This document shows, one piece after another, positions 1 to 9,351 of a stretch of DNA of 64,000 nucleotides. The translations under genes and the position numbers were made by a program. The notes beneath the pieces are model-generated. The model worked only from the letters and a program-made list of their open reading frames with translations, did no database searches and was not told the DNA's origin. Position 1 is the first letter of the stretch, and every line of letters starts with the position of its first letter. Source of the stretch: Nitratireductor mangrovi (GTDB taxonomy: Bacteria > Pseudomonadota > Alphaproteobacteria > Rhizobiales > Rhizobiaceae); contig NZ_CP042301.2 of assembly GCF_007922615.2 (NCBI RefSeq), positions 1,240,001-1,304,000 on the forward strand, in the 5' to 3' direction.

Positions 1-210
1 TTTCTTGGCGGCGGTCGCCGGCTCGGGATCGTCGTCGCCGCGGCCTTCGCGGGCAAGCTCTTCCGCGGCTGCCGATATCTGCGCTTCCAGCTCCGCCATC
101 GAGGCGGTCAGGTCGATTTCCTGATCCTCGAGGTTCAGCTCAAGCGAATGGGCGAGTTCCTTTTCGACATCGCTTTCAAGGTTCTTTGTCGTGGATTGCT
201 TGCCAGCCAT
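1..210 (-). CDS. Hypothetical protein, N-terminal fragment (cut by window edge)
   Basis: An open frame runs leftward from an ATG at 210 to the first base of the window, giving 70 residues with no stop, so the gene continues outside. The visible part starts MAGKQSTTKNLESDVEKELA and is acidic and strongly helical, with heptad-like repeats (about residues 12-58) that suggest a coiled coil. There is no signal peptide or membrane segment in this part. Long coiled-coil proteins of unknown role are common in Hyphomicrobiales, but I do not recognise this one. It diverges from the Hpt gene across a 273-base intergenic region that must hold both promoters. Confidence 0.6.
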   Translation of the reverse strand, partial: MAGKQSTTKNLESDVEKELAHSLELNLEDQEIDLTASMAELEAQISAAAEELAREGRGDDDPEPATAAKK

Positions 211-483
211 GCCGCCAGTACCCTGTCATTACTTCGCGCGAAACCGTTCGGTATCCGCGCGTTACGCCCCGTTACGCCCACGCAATTCTGGTGCTCGTAT
301 CGTAGTGGCACACCGGGGTAAAGAAAACACGCATTCGTCGGCATGCGTAAAAGTTTAAACATAAGGTTAACGTGGCGTGAGCCGATCGTTCGAATTTGGG
401 GCGGTCGCGCGCATGTTCGATTAACCCGATGTCCACACGCTGCGGCTAGCCTCCTCGGCGTTGGGAATTAGCGGGTAGAGAGT

Positions 484-858
484 ATGGCGTATCCGAGCGT
501 AGACATCGTGGCGTTTTCCCGTCCGGGTGGTGAATCCTGTGCCCCGTCGCGGGCCCGCCCCGTCGATCTTGTCCATCTGGCGCGACAGACCATGGGCGAC
601 CGTGCGCTCGAGCAGGAAGTGCTTTCCATGTTCGTCCAGCAGGCGCAGAGCGTGAAGGACCAGATCAGGCGCGCCAACGCCGAGCAGCGCCGCTTCCTGG
701 CGCACGGGCTCAAGGGATCGGCGCGCGGCATCGGCGCCTTCGCGGTCGCCGAAATCTGCGGCAAGGTCGAGGACGAGCCGACGAGCGAGGCCGGCATGCG
801 CAAGCTGGCGCGGGCGATCGACGACGTGCGGGATTTCGTCGCGACCATCAACCGCTAG
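484..858 (+). CDS. Hpt domain protein (histidine phosphotransfer)
   Basis: A 124-residue protein that is essentially one Hpt helical bundle. The phospho-accepting motif is AHGLKGSARGIGA, with the histidine at residue 74, followed by the second helix expected for the family. Hpt proteins relay phosphoryl groups between receiver domains in the cytoplasm. No partner kinase is adjacent, so its relay is unknown. The CckA and DivK genes elsewhere in the window use a different phosphotransferase (ChpT), and this short protein lacks the dimeric kinase-like fold of ChpT. The ATG at 484 has only a weak upstream GGGTAGAG-like ribosome site. Confidence 0.85.
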   Translation: MAYPSVDIVAFSRPGGESCAPSRARPVDLVHLARQTMGDRALEQEVLSMFVQQAQSVKDQIRRANAEQRRFLAHGLKGSARGIGAFAVAEICGKVEDEPTSEAGMRKLARAIDDVRDFVATINR

Positions 859-891
859 GCGCTTTTGGCGCAACGCGGCGGCCGCCAGCAG

Positions 892-919
892 TTGACACGG
901 TCGACGGAGCGGTTAATTC
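892..919 (+). promoter_or_regulatory. Possible sigma-70 promoter for the ferredoxin gene
   Basis: TTGACA (892-897) is followed after about 16 bases by TAATTC (914-919), about 30 bases before the ferredoxin ATG. The -35 match is perfect and the -10 match is partial. This is a sequence match only. Confidence 0.4.
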
Positions 920-949
920 GGCAGGTCGTTTCCTGTCGGGGCAGGCCGT

Positions 950-1270
950 ATGACCAAGATCACCTATTTCGCGCATGATGGCACCGAGTTCACGGTGGAG
1001 GCCGAGGACGGCTCCACCGTGATGGAAAACGCCATCAAGAACGCCGTGCCCGGCATCGAGGCCGAATGCGGCGGCGCTTGCGCATGCGCGACCTGCCATG
1101 TCTATGTCGATGAGGCGTGGACCGAAACCGTCGGCGAGCCGGAGGCGATGGAAGAGGACATGCTCGATTTCGCCTACGACGTGCAGCCGAACTCCAGGCT
1201 TTCCTGCCAGATCAAGGTGCGCCCGGAACTCGACGGTCTCGTCGTGCGCGTGCCCGAGCGGCAGGCGTGA
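950..1270 (+). CDS. [2Fe-2S] ferredoxin, adrenodoxin type
   Basis: A 106-residue electron carrier. The cluster ligands fit the adrenodoxin/putidaredoxin spacing C-x5-C-x2-C...C, at Cys40, Cys46, Cys49 and Cys86, within [14 protein letters not shown] and LSCQIKV; Cys44 is an extra cysteine. Ferredoxins of this type (FdVI/FdxB-like) donate electrons to cytochromes P450 or to cluster-assembly enzymes. The next gene, 54 bases downstream, encodes a ferredoxin reductase-like flavoprotein, so the pair probably forms an NADPH to FAD to [2Fe-2S] chain. The start is supported by a GGGGCAGG stretch just upstream. Confidence 0.93.
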   Translation: MTKITYFAHDGTEFTVEAEDGSTVMENAIKNAVPGIEAECGGACACATCHVYVDEAWTETVGEPEAMEEDMLDFAYDVQPNSRLSCQIKVRPELDGLVVRVPERQA

Positions 1271-2344
<1,074 letters not shown>

Positions 2345-2420
2345 GCTCCGGGGCGCCGAAGTTCTAAAACGACACCGCCGGCTTGCCGGCCGTTTCGCTG
2401 TGCGGATGGACGGTGCTCGC

Positions 2421-2630
2421 TCAGCTCGAGATGTGCTTGACGGCCCACATGACCGCCTCCTCCAGCCGGATCTTGGCAAGTTCCAGTTCCTCGGAAGCGC
2501 CGAGTGTGTCGACGACATCGAGAAACTCCCGCCCTTTCTCCTTGATTTCGTACATCTGGTTGCGTTCCGCGGACGAAAGTGCGCGGTAGGTCATTCCCAC
2601 GGCGTCGGCGTTCTTCATCGTTAACCCCAT
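2421..2630 (-). CDS. Small Acb2/Tad1-hairpin-like protein
   Basis: A 69-residue soluble helical protein. Its pattern, YRALSSAERNQMYEIKEKG followed by ELAKIRLEEAVMWAVKHI, matches what I remember of the Acb2/Tad1 hairpin family, phage proteins that bind and sequester the cyclic nucleotides of CBASS and Thoeris defence. Tyr15 and Lys30 are 15 residues apart, the same spacing as the ligand-contacting Tyr11 and Lys26 of Pseudomonas phage Acb2, as I recall them. Family relatives are also found in bacterial chromosomes, where their role is unknown. It converges with the ferredoxin reductase, and there are no phage genes nearby. Met5 (2618) and Met13 (2594) are alternative starts. Family membership is an inference from memory. 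Confidence 0.6.
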   Translation of the reverse strand: MGLTMKNADAVGMTYRALSSAERNQMYEIKEKGREFLDVVDTLGASEELELAKIRLEEAVMWAVKHISS

Positions 2631-3072
2631 AAAAGACAGGCTTTGATTTCATTTCGCGGCGGGAATCGAGTGTTGCTATAGTCCATAACAATTAACGGAA
2701 TACTGCTGCAGATCGTGCCCGCTTCGGCATCGCGGGGAGGTCTACTCGGCAGTTGGCTGCCCTTGCGTCAACCGCGGAAGAGCCAAATCTCGTGCCGCCT
2801 TTAACGGTCCGTTCACCGATTCAATACACCATTAACTTGAGTTCCGGTCTGCTATGCACGTTTTAGGCGACACTAAAACATTGGCTCGCTGTTGCCGGAC
2901 CGGATCGAAATAGCCAGGCGGGGGCCTGCCGCGGTGCTTGCACTGCGGTTCGCCTGGGGTGGCGCAATGATTGCGTGGCGCGGGGGGATGTACGGAATTC
3001 AAGCGATGGATCGCGGCTGACGCTCGCATGCCGGCGTCTGCGCTCGTACGTCGACATCATGGAAGGGACACC
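2631..3072. other. Intergenic region upstream of the chemoreceptor
   Basis: This 442-base gap has no convincing gene. It is less GC-rich than its surroundings and contains several TTAAC/GTTAA elements, so it probably carries the divergent promoters of the small Acb2-like gene and of the chemoreceptor. I saw no terminator hairpin or repeat. Confidence 0.5.
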
Positions 3073-4863
3073 ATGAGTGCGCTGTTCTCCGGCCTCGGCT
3101 CCGACGCCAGGGCCATCCTGGCGGCGATGGACAAGTCGCAGGCCATCATCCAGTTCGACCTCACCGGCAGGATCATCACCGCGAACCGCAATTTCTGCGA
3201 CGCGCTCGGTTACGAGCTCTCCGAAATCCGCGGCCAGCACCACCGCATCTTTGTCGAGCCGGCCGAGGCGCAAAGCGAGGAATACAAGGTTTTCTGGGCG
3301 CGGCTCGCCAGGGGCGAGTTCGACCGCAAGCAATACAAGCGCATCCGCAAGGATGGCAGCGAGATGTGGATCGAGGCCTCCTACAACCCCGTTTTCCGAG
3401 GCGGCAAGCCGTTCAAGGTGGTCAAGTTCGCCACTGATATCACCGACATGAAAGCGAGGGCGATCGAGGACGCCGGCAAGCTCGACGCGATTTCGCGCTC
3501 TCAGGCGATGATCGAGTTTCATCCGGACGGCGAAATCATCACCGCCAACGAGAATTTCTGCGCCGCAATCGGCTACGATTTGAGGGAAATCGTGGGGAAA
3601 CACCACCGCATGTTCTGCCAGGCCGACTACGCGGCGAGCCCCGAATACGAACAATTCTGGAAGGATCTGGCCCGCGGCGAGCACAAGTCGGGCGAGTTCA
3701 TGCGGATCGGCAAGGGCGGCCGCGAAGTCTGGATCCAGGCGGCCTACAATCCGATCGTCGACATCAGCGGCAAGGTCTTCAAGGTGGTCAAGTTTGCGTC
3801 CGACGTGTCCGAACGCATGGGCGCCATCGCCGCCCTCGGTGCCGGACTGCAGGCGCTGGCCGATGGCAATTTGGAGCAAAGCCTGGACACGCCGTTCGTG
3901 CCGACGATGGAAGGGACCCGGCGCGACTTCAACGCATCGATTGCCACGTTGCGCGAGGCCATGCGCGCCGTGGGCGAAAACGCCCGGGCGATCAACTCGG
4001 GATCGGATGAGATACGCTCGGCAGCCGACGATCTGTCGCGCCGGACCGAACAGCAGGCGGCTTCGGTGGAGGAGACCGCGGCCGCGCTCAACGAGATCAC
4101 CAAGGGTGTTTCCGATTCGAGCCGCCGCGCCCAGGAGGCCGGCGCCCTGGTCGCGCAGACGCGCGCCAATGCCGAGCGTTCGGGCGAGGTGGTGAGAAGC
4201 GCGATCGAGGCCATGGGCCAGATCGAGGCGTCTTCCAGCGAGATCTCCAACATCATCGGCATGATCGACGAGATCGCCTTCCAGACCAATCTGCTGGCGC
4301 TCAATGCCGGCGTCGAGGCGGCGCGCGCCGGCGAGGCGGGCAGGGGCTTCGCGGTGGTCGCGCAGGAAGTACGCGAACTCGCCCAGCGTTCGGCCAAGGC
4401 GGCCCAGGAGATCAAGGCGCTGATTTCCACCTCCGGCGCCCAGGTCGGGAACGGCGTCTCCCTGGTCGGCGAAACCGGCAAGGCGCTCGAGCAGATCGTC
4501 GCCCAGGTCCAGCAGATCAACGACAACGTCCAGGCGATCGTGGAAAGCTCGCAGGAGCAGGCGACCGGCCTCAAGGAGGTGAACGAGGCGGTGGGCGCGA
4601 TCGACAGGTCGACCCAGCAGAACGCCGCCATGGTCGAACAGTCGACGGCCGCCAGCCACAGTCTGGCCAGGGAGGCCGACGCGCTCTTCGCGCTGCTCGG
4701 GCGTTTCCGCTACGGCGGCGCGCCCGCTGCCAGGGTCGCCGCCGCCAACGACGCCTCGCGTCCGGTCGCCTCGCCGGCCCGCCAGATGACCGGCAAGGTC
4801 ATGCAGGCGTTCGGCGGAGCGGCCGCGAAAGCGGTGGCCGGGGACGAGTGGGAAGAATACTGA
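3073..4863 (+). CDS. Methyl-accepting chemotaxis protein, cytoplasmic, two PAS domains
   Basis: A 596-residue chemoreceptor. Two PAS domains lie in tandem at about residues 14-125 and 140-247; each carries an ANxNFCxAxGY core and an HHRxF motif, suggesting duplication. They are followed by a short HAMP-like linker and the MCP signalling coil, whose hairpin tip reads [20 protein letters not shown]. No transmembrane segment is present, so it should be a soluble sensor of an intracellular or redox signal. The protein ends in EWEEY, the W-x-x-F/Y type of pentapeptide that tethers the CheR methyltransferase. I chose the ATG at 3073 because GGAAGGGACACC precedes it. An in-frame extension to 2971 reads as non-coding. 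No che genes are adjacent. Confidence 0.93.
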   Translation: MSALFSGLGSDARAILAAMDKSQAIIQFDLTGRIITANRNFCDALGYELSEIRGQHHRIFVEPAEAQSEEYKVFWARLARGEFDRKQYKRIRKDGSEMWIEASYNPVFRGGKPFKVVKFATDITDMKARAIEDAGKLDAISRSQAMIEFHPDGEIITANENFCAAIGYDLREIVGKHHRMFCQADYAASPEYEQFWKDLARGEHKSGEFMRIGKGGREVWIQAAYNPIVDISGKVFKVVKFASDVSERMGAIAALGAGLQALADGNLEQSLDTPFVPTMEGTRRDFNASIATLREAMRAVGENARAINSGSDEIRSAADDLSRRTEQQAASVEETAAALNEITKGVSDSSRRAQEAGALVAQTRANAERSGEVVRSAIEAMGQIEASSSEISNIIGMIDEIAFQTNLLALNAGVEAARAGEAGRGFAVVAQEVRELAQRSAKAAQEIKALISTSGAQVGNGVSLVGETGKALEQIVAQVQQINDNVQAIVESSQEQATGLKEVNEAVGAIDRSTQQNAAMVEQSTAASHSLAREADALFALLGRFRYGGAPAARVAAANDASRPVASPARQMTGKVMQAFGGAAAKAVAGDEWEEY

Positions 4864-4894
4864 GTACGCGAGCGCCGCCGAGAACTCCGATTGG

Positions 4895-5071
4895 TTAGTT
4901 CACATTGATGCAGTGGGATTTGGCTTTGCGATACTCGTTGGGATAGGCGTCTGCGAGTCTCGTCATCTCGGTCAAGCTCATTCTTCTGAGACCTTCCTCT
5001 TCCAGCATGATGCTAACTACACAACCGCAGGAACAAAAGGTTAGATCATCCTCACTCTTGCAGAAATTCAT
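4895..5071 (-). CDS. Small cysteine-containing hypothetical protein
   Basis: A 58-residue frame from the ATG at 5071 to a TAA. It begins MNFCKSEDDLTFCSCGC, a cluster of four cysteines within 17 residues that could bind a metal, continues into an amphipathic helix (LEEEGLRRMSLTEMTRLADAY), and ends with one more cysteine. I do not recognise the family. In-frame stops bound it, and it lies 24 bases downstream of another small frame on the same strand, so the two could form a small operon. Codon use is unlike the GC-rich neighbours. It may be a real accessory gene or a remnant. Confidence 0.35.
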   Translation of the reverse strand: MNFCKSEDDLTFCSCGCVVSIMLEEEGLRRMSLTEMTRLADAYPNEYRKAKSHCINVN

Positions 5072-5095
5072 GACGCTATCATAAAATTCTATTGT

Positions 5096-5263
5096 CTATC
5101 CTGTGTCGAGTTCAACTTGGGTTGCAATTGCCGTGCTTGAACCTGAGAAAAGTTCTCCTAAGAAACCAAGGGCAGCAACAAGAAATGCTGCAGGGAATAT
5201 TGATGGTTTTTCATAGTCTAACAATGCTCCATTGTGCGGACGATTAGGGCCACCGAGCGTCAC
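5096..5263 (-). CDS. Small hypothetical protein with one hydrophobic segment
   Basis: An open frame without an ATG runs from about 5332 to a TAG at 5096. The best start is the GTG at 5263, giving 55 residues beginning VTLGGPNRPHNGALL. Residues 24-40, including SIFPAAFLVAALGFLGELF, form a single hydrophobic stretch that could be a membrane segment. The protein-like composition in an AT-rich region argues for coding, but no family is recognised and no strong ribosome site is seen. It could be the 3-prime remnant of a longer gene. Confidence 0.3.
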   Translation of the reverse strand: MTLGGPNRPHNGALLDYEKPSIFPAAFLVAALGFLGELFSGSSTAIATQVELDTG

Positions 5264-5440
5264 TATGCGTGAGTTCGAGCTTGGAATGCTTACGCCAGGG
5301 CGGGTTTGTTCGCAATAAGGAGCTCCTTTCGGTTACTTGCCGTGACGTCGCGTTACTTTGAAGTCAACGTCCTTCGCAAGCGACCACCCGCCGTTGCGTC
5401 GATGCATTCTGGTTGGGGTGACCGAGAGCGGCGGAAGCTT

Positions 5441-6184
5441 ATGAAGCTGTGCATCCTCACCTACGACACGCCGCACATGAAGACCCGGCAGGTTTTTGCC
5501 GGCCTCACGCATCGCGGATTCAAGCGGATCGATTTTCTGACGATGCCGTTCACCATGCGCCCGGAAAGGACTGTGGCGGCGCCGCACAGGCCATTCCAGT
5601 TCGGGGACGGCCCGACGCCGCAGGAGCTCGCCAGGCGCAGCGGCGGGCGATGCCTGCCCTATGAGGCGTGGCGGGAAGCGTGGAGGACCGTTAGCGAAGA
5701 CAAGTTCCCGGACTGGTTCATCTTATGCGGTTCGAACCTGATCGACGCGGAATTTGCCAACACGGGGAAAATCCTGAACGCCCATGCCGGCCTGATTCCT
5801 GCTGCACGGGGACTCGATGCTCTCAAATGGGCTATTTACGAAGGCCAGCCGGTTGGCACCACGTTGCACGTCATCGATGCCGAGACGGACGCCGGGAAGG
5901 TGCTGGCACACTACATCACGCCCATCAGGCACAGCGACGACTTCGCCACATTCGCCCGGCGGCACTATGATGCCGAGATCGACATGCTCGTCTGCTTCGA
6001 CATGCTGCTATCTGATGGACATGTCATCGACCTTCGAACACGGGACGCCAGGATGCGAATGCCCATCGAAACCGAGCGGGAAATGCTCGATCGGTTCGAA
6101 GAATGGAAGGTGAAGTTCCTGGCCGAAAAGGGCCTAACTATGTCCAGTCTTCAACTGCTGCGCGGAGCGTCGTCGAGGTCGTGA
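5441..6184 (+). CDS. Formyltransferase-fold protein
   Basis: A 247-residue protein with the formyl-transfer N-terminal fold shared by methionyl-tRNA, GAR and sugar formyltransferases. The signature NAHAGLIPAARG (residues 113-124) supplies Asn113 and His115, and Asp150 in IDAETDAGKVL completes the catalytic Asn-His-Asp set. The usual GGxGR/SLLP surroundings are altered, and there is no C-terminal tRNA-binding domain, so it is not Fmt. Small-molecule or sugar-nucleotide N-formylation is the likely reaction, with an unknown substrate. I prefer the ATG at 5441 (MKLCILTYD) because the fold begins there; the 45 residues upstream read as non-coding. It lies next to an AT-rich islet and may be acquired. 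Confidence 0.7.
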   Translation: MKLCILTYDTPHMKTRQVFAGLTHRGFKRIDFLTMPFTMRPERTVAAPHRPFQFGDGPTPQELARRSGGRCLPYEAWREAWRTVSEDKFPDWFILCGSNLIDAEFANTGKILNAHAGLIPAARGLDALKWAIYEGQPVGTTLHVIDAETDAGKVLAHYITPIRHSDDFATFARRHYDAEIDMLVCFDMLLSDGHVIDLRTRDARMRMPIETEREMLDRFEEWKVKFLAEKGLTMSSLQLLRGASSRS

Positions 6185-6338
6185 TCGGCAAGATGAAATG
6201 CCGATCAACGGCGACTGCATCCCGCAACGACGCCACCCTCGTTGCGTATTGGCTCTGAATGAGTCTGGACCCTGGCAAGCTTGGGACGGGCGACACCGGT
6301 CGGCACGCGCGCCTTCAAGGCCCCCGCTACGACCGCGT

Positions 6339-6953
6339 TCAATATTTGAGCTGGCCCTTTTCGATCCGCTCGAGCCGGTAGGTCAGAAGCCGCATCATGC
6401 GGTCCTCGAAGCTGATGCCTTCGACGCGGTCGAAGCGCGCCTGCGCCTCGTCGTGCTTGTCCATGACATAGGCGGTGACGCGGTCGATGCGCTCCTTGAG
6501 GTCCTCGCAGGTGCCGCGTCGATCGAGCTTGCCGATGCGCTGTTCGAGTTCGCGCGCATGGCGCTTGGCGATCTGGACGTGGAATTCCTCGTGCCGCTTG
6601 ATGTCGGCCGACAGCGTGTCCCAGACGATGCGTGTATCGCCGTCGGCGCGGCGGCGCTGGTTCCAGCGCGGCAGGATGATGCGGGCGTTGACGGTCACGT
6701 TGACCTTGTCGACCCTGCACCAGCGATCGTTGCTGGCATAGGTGAGCCGCGTCGAGAATTTCATCTGCGTGGCGCCCGGATGGCGGCGGCCGGTGCTCTT
6801 GACCTGCGGTCCGCGCTTGGCCAGTTCCTTGTCGATCTCTTCAAGCGTGCTTCCGCCGATGGAAAAATAGCTGTAGCTGCGCGAGACCGTCTGCGCCGAT
6901 GATGCCGACAGGCCGGCCAGCACACCAACAAAGACCAGTATCGACCTTCTCAT
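6339..6953 (-). CDS. DUF922 predicted secreted zinc protease
   Basis: A 204-residue protein. The N terminus (residues 1-20) is a short signal peptide ending near ASSAQ, so it is exported. The zinc-binding motif HEEFH (121-125) sits within an IKRHEEFHVQIAKRHAREL helix, as in DUF922, a family of predicted Zn-dependent proteases. Conserved aromatic and tryptophan residues (RWCRVDKVNV, WDTLS) fit that domain. Its substrate is unknown. It diverges from the folate genes. Confidence 0.85.
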   Translation of the reverse strand: MRRSILVFVGVLAGLSASSAQTVSRSYSYFSIGGSTLEEIDKELAKRGPQVKSTGRRHPGATQMKFSTRLTYASNDRWCRVDKVNVTVNARIILPRWNQRRRADGDTRIVWDTLSADIKRHEEFHVQIAKRHARELEQRIGKLDRRGTCEDLKERIDRVTAYVMDKHDEAQARFDRVEGISFEDRMMRLLTYRLERIEKGQLKY

Positions 6954-7044
6954 GACGACCGTTCCCGGTTATGGCCAAGCCTGCACCATGCGCCACGGTG
7001 GCCGGTCGCGCAAGCCGGCCGCCCGATCAACGAGTTGCGATGAG

Positions 7045-7908
7045 ATGAGCGACACCGCCCGCCAGACCGGCAGCTTCCTGTGGCGCCTTGCCCATGGCCG
7101 CAGTCTCGAACTCGGGCCGGCGGCGGTGATCATGGGCGTGCTCAACGTCACGCCCGACAGCTTTTCCGACGGCGGCCGCTTCCTGGCGCCTGACGCCGCC
7201 GTCGAGCAGGCACTGAGGATGGTGGAGGAGGGGGCGGCCATTGTCGACATCGGCGGCGAGTCGACACGGCCCCGTTTCGCGCCGGTCGAAGCCGCGGAAG
7301 AGCAGCAGCGCATCATGCCGGTCATCGAGGCGATTGCCGCCCGGTCCGACGTGTTGATCTCGGTCGACACCTGGCGCGCCGAAACAGCCCGTTTGGCGGT
7401 CGCGGCCGGCGCCCATATCGTCAATGATATCTGGGCCTTGCAGAAGGATCCCGAGATCGCTTCCGTGGTCGCGGAAACCGGAGCCGGCGCGGTGCTGATG
7501 CACAACAGCCGCGACCGCGAAACCGAGCCGGACCTGATCGCCGACCAGTTCCTGTTTCTCTCCCGCTCGCTGAAGATCGCGCGCGAGGCCGGCATTGGCG
7601 CCGAACATATCGTTCTTGATCCCGGCTTCGGCTTCGGCAAGGAAACGGCGGAGATCAACCTCGAACTCGTTGCCCGCTTCGAGGAGCTTCATGCGCTCGG
7701 CGCGCCGCTTCTCGCCGGCACCTCGCGCAAACGCTTCATCGGAACGGTGACCGGGCGCGATCCCGACCACCGGGCCGTCGGCACCGCCGCCACCAGCGTC
7801 GCGCTGCGCCTGGCGGGCGCCGTCTTGTTCCGGGTCCACGATGTCGCAATCAATGCCGACGCGCTGCGGATGGCCGATGCTATCCTCGCGCAGCGTTCCA
7901 GGAGGTGA
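7045..7908 (+). CDS. folP: Dihydropteroate synthase
   Basis: A 287-residue TIM-barrel enzyme that condenses 6-hydroxymethyl-dihydropterin pyrophosphate with p-aminobenzoate (EC 2.5.1.15), the sulfonamide target. Signatures are GVLNVTPDSFSDGG (31-44), the ESTRP loop, and DPGFGFGK before the late GTSRKRF loop. It is the first gene of a folP-folB-folK cluster covering successive folate steps. I placed the start at MSDTARQ because the 31 residues upstream in frame lack conserved sequence. Confidence 0.95.
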   Translation: MSDTARQTGSFLWRLAHGRSLELGPAAVIMGVLNVTPDSFSDGGRFLAPDAAVEQALRMVEEGAAIVDIGGESTRPRFAPVEAAEEQQRIMPVIEAIAARSDVLISVDTWRAETARLAVAAGAHIVNDIWALQKDPEIASVVAETGAGAVLMHNSRDRETEPDLIADQFLFLSRSLKIAREAGIGAEHIVLDPGFGFGKETAEINLELVARFEELHALGAPLLAGTSRKRFIGTVTGRDPDHRAVGTAATSVALRLAGAVLFRVHDVAINADALRMADAILAQRSRR

Positions 7909-7919
7909 AGGCCGCCGCC

Positions 7920-8279
7920 ATGTATGTGATCCGCATGATGAACTGCGCTTTCTTCGCGCGCCATGGCGTCCTCGACGAGGAGGAGATGCTGGGCCAGCGC
8001 TTCTATGTCGACGCGGTGCTGACGGTCGATCCCGACGGTGCGCTCGAGCGGGACGACATCACCGACACGGTCGACTACGGCGTCGCCTTCAAGGAGATCG
8101 AGGAAGTGATCACCGGCAAGCGTCGCTTCCTCATCGAGGCGCTGGCGCGCGACGTCGCGACAAGGCTTTGCGATCGTTTTCCGCAGATCCAGCGCGCCGA
8201 AATCACGGTGCGCAAGCCGAACGCGCCGGTGCCCGGCGTGCTCGACCATGTGGAGGTGACGGTTGTCTGGCCGCAGTGA
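7920..8279 (+). CDS. folB: Dihydroneopterin aldolase
   Basis: A 119-residue FolB-type tunnel-fold enzyme that cleaves dihydroneopterin to 6-hydroxymethyl-dihydropterin (EC 4.1.2.25). Recognisable elements are FFARHGVLDEE, DTVDYG, the FLIEALARDVA helix and the C-terminal VRKPNAPVPG. An AGGAGG element at 7899-7904 overlaps the end of folP and lies about 15 bases before this ATG. A GTG at 7905 is a less likely start because it abuts the ribosome site. The gene is translationally coupled to folP and folK. Confidence 0.93.
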   Translation: MYVIRMMNCAFFARHGVLDEEEMLGQRFYVDAVLTVDPDGALERDDITDTVDYGVAFKEIEEVITGKRRFLIEALARDVATRLCDRFPQIQRAEITVRKPNAPVPGVLDHVEVTVVWPQ

Positions 8280-8778
8280 GGTCCGCGCCTTCCTGAGCCT
8301 CGGCGGCAATCTCGGCGATCCGCGGCAATCGATGGCCGCCGCCCTGCGCATTATCGACGCCGACCCCGCGACGCGCGTCGGCGCGGTCTCGTCTCTCTAC
8401 CGCACGCCGCCCTGGGGCGATGTCGTGCAGCCGGATTTTTTGAATTGCGCCGCCGAGGTCCAGACGCGCCGGAGCGCGCGCGACCTGCTGGAACTTTGCC
8501 TCGGGGCCGAGCGTCAGCTCAAGCGGGTGCGCACGATTCCGGGCGGGCCGCGCCTGATCGACGTCGACGTCCTGAGCTACGGTGATGAAACCGTGCGCGA
8601 GGAGGGGCTGGAAATCCCGCACCCGCGCATGCTCAGCCGCGCCTTCGTGCTCTTGCCATTGCGCGAGATCGCGCCGGACCTGTTGCTGGAAGGGCGATCG
8701 CTGGACGCCTGGATCGCCACCGTCGACAGCGACGGCATTTCCGTTGTCACCGAAGGTGGTGAGTGGTGGCAGGCGTGA
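8263..8778 (+). CDS. folK: HPPK, 6-hydroxymethyl-dihydropterin pyrophosphokinase
   Basis: A 171-residue kinase that transfers pyrophosphate from ATP to the pterin, making the FolP substrate (EC 2.7.6.3). The N terminus AFLSLGGNLGDP, the TPPWG loop and GGPRLIDVDVLSYG with its two magnesium aspartates are family marks; most homologues have DLD where this has DVD. The start is a TTG at 8263, seven bases after a strong GGAGG, and the gene overlaps folB by 17 bases, so translation is coupled. Confidence 0.94.
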   Translation: MSGRSEVRAFLSLGGNLGDPRQSMAAALRIIDADPATRVGAVSSLYRTPPWGDVVQPDFLNCAAEVQTRRSARDLLELCLGAERQLKRVRTIPGGPRLIDVDVLSYGDETVREEGLEIPHPRMLSRAFVLLPLREIAPDLLLEGRSLDAWIATVDSDGISVVTEGGEWWQA

Positions 8779-8811
8779 GATCGGGCGGCGCGACCGCTGC
8801 CCGGCGAACCG

Positions 8812-9351
8812 CTATTTGCGGCTGAGCGCGCCGACCGGCGCGGCATCGACCCGCTTCAGGTTCATGCCGATCACGGGGACCAGTTCCTTGTCGACGCGCA
8901 CCGACACGGTGACGTTCATGGCGTCCTTGCCGCGCATGCGGGCAAGCATCGCGCCCTTGAGCTTGTCGCGATTGAGCGACATCACGACGCGCGTGCTGCT
9001 GACCGTGCCGCCGACGATGTCGAGGCCCTTGCCGGCCGCGCCGTCGAGGAAGGTGCCGCGATAGCCCTTGCCGCGCCGTTCGATCGTGGCCGACATGCGC
9101 TGCGAGAAGACGCCGACGCGGCAATTGCCGTCGAGCTTCATGCCGATCTTGCTGTCATGCGTGTCGCCGGTCAGCGTGCAGGTGAACTTGGTGCCCTTGT
9201 ACTTGCCGGCGACAATCTCTCCGGGGCCGACCCATTCACCACGCACCGACTTGAAGAAGGCGACGTCGCGGTCGGATGCCGCGGCGGGTGAAAGGCCGAA
9301 GGCCAGAACCGCCAGTACCGGCGGCAGCAGATTGCGCATTACGCTTTTCAT
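8812..9351 (-). CDS. Exported conserved hypothetical protein
   Basis: A 179-residue protein starting MKSVMRNLLPPVLAVLAFG, a signal peptide with a likely cleavage near AAASD (about residue 26). The mature part is beta-rich, with FTCTLTGD and a C-R pair (GNCRVG), giving two cysteines that could form a periplasmic disulfide. I know of similar unnamed exported proteins in Hyphomicrobiales but no assigned function. It converges with folK. Confidence 0.7.
   Translation of the reverse strand: MKSVMRNLLPPVLAVLAFGLSPAAASDRDVAFFKSVRGEWVGPGEIVAGKYKGTKFTCTLTGDTHDSKIGMKLDGNCRVGVFSQRMSATIERRGKGYRGTFLDGAAGKGLDIVGGTVSSTRVVMSLNRDKLKGAMLARMRGKDAMNVTVSVRVDKELVPVIGMNLKRVDAAPVGALSRK

Larger units (their letters stand above)
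4864..5440. other. AT-rich intergenic islet
   Basis: A 577-base stretch, visibly richer in A and T than the flanking genes, lies between the chemoreceptor and a formyltransferase gene. It carries two small minus-strand reading frames, annotated separately, and no recognisable RNA, repeat or mobile-element end. The composition shift suggests acquired DNA. Confidence 0.6.

Noticed and set aside
484..858. Hpt gene as the ChpT phosphotransferase of the CckA relay
   Set aside because: ChpT is about 200 residues with a dimeric kinase-like fold; this protein is a 124-residue single Hpt domain.
2421..2630. Acb2-like gene as part of a prophage
   Set aside because: Neighbours are a ferredoxin reductase and a chemoreceptor; no phage structural, integrase or lysis genes are in the window.
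5441..6184. Methionyl-tRNA formyltransferase (fmt)
   Set aside because: The C-terminal tRNA-binding domain is missing and the SLLP/GGxGR surroundings differ; the gene is also not next to def.
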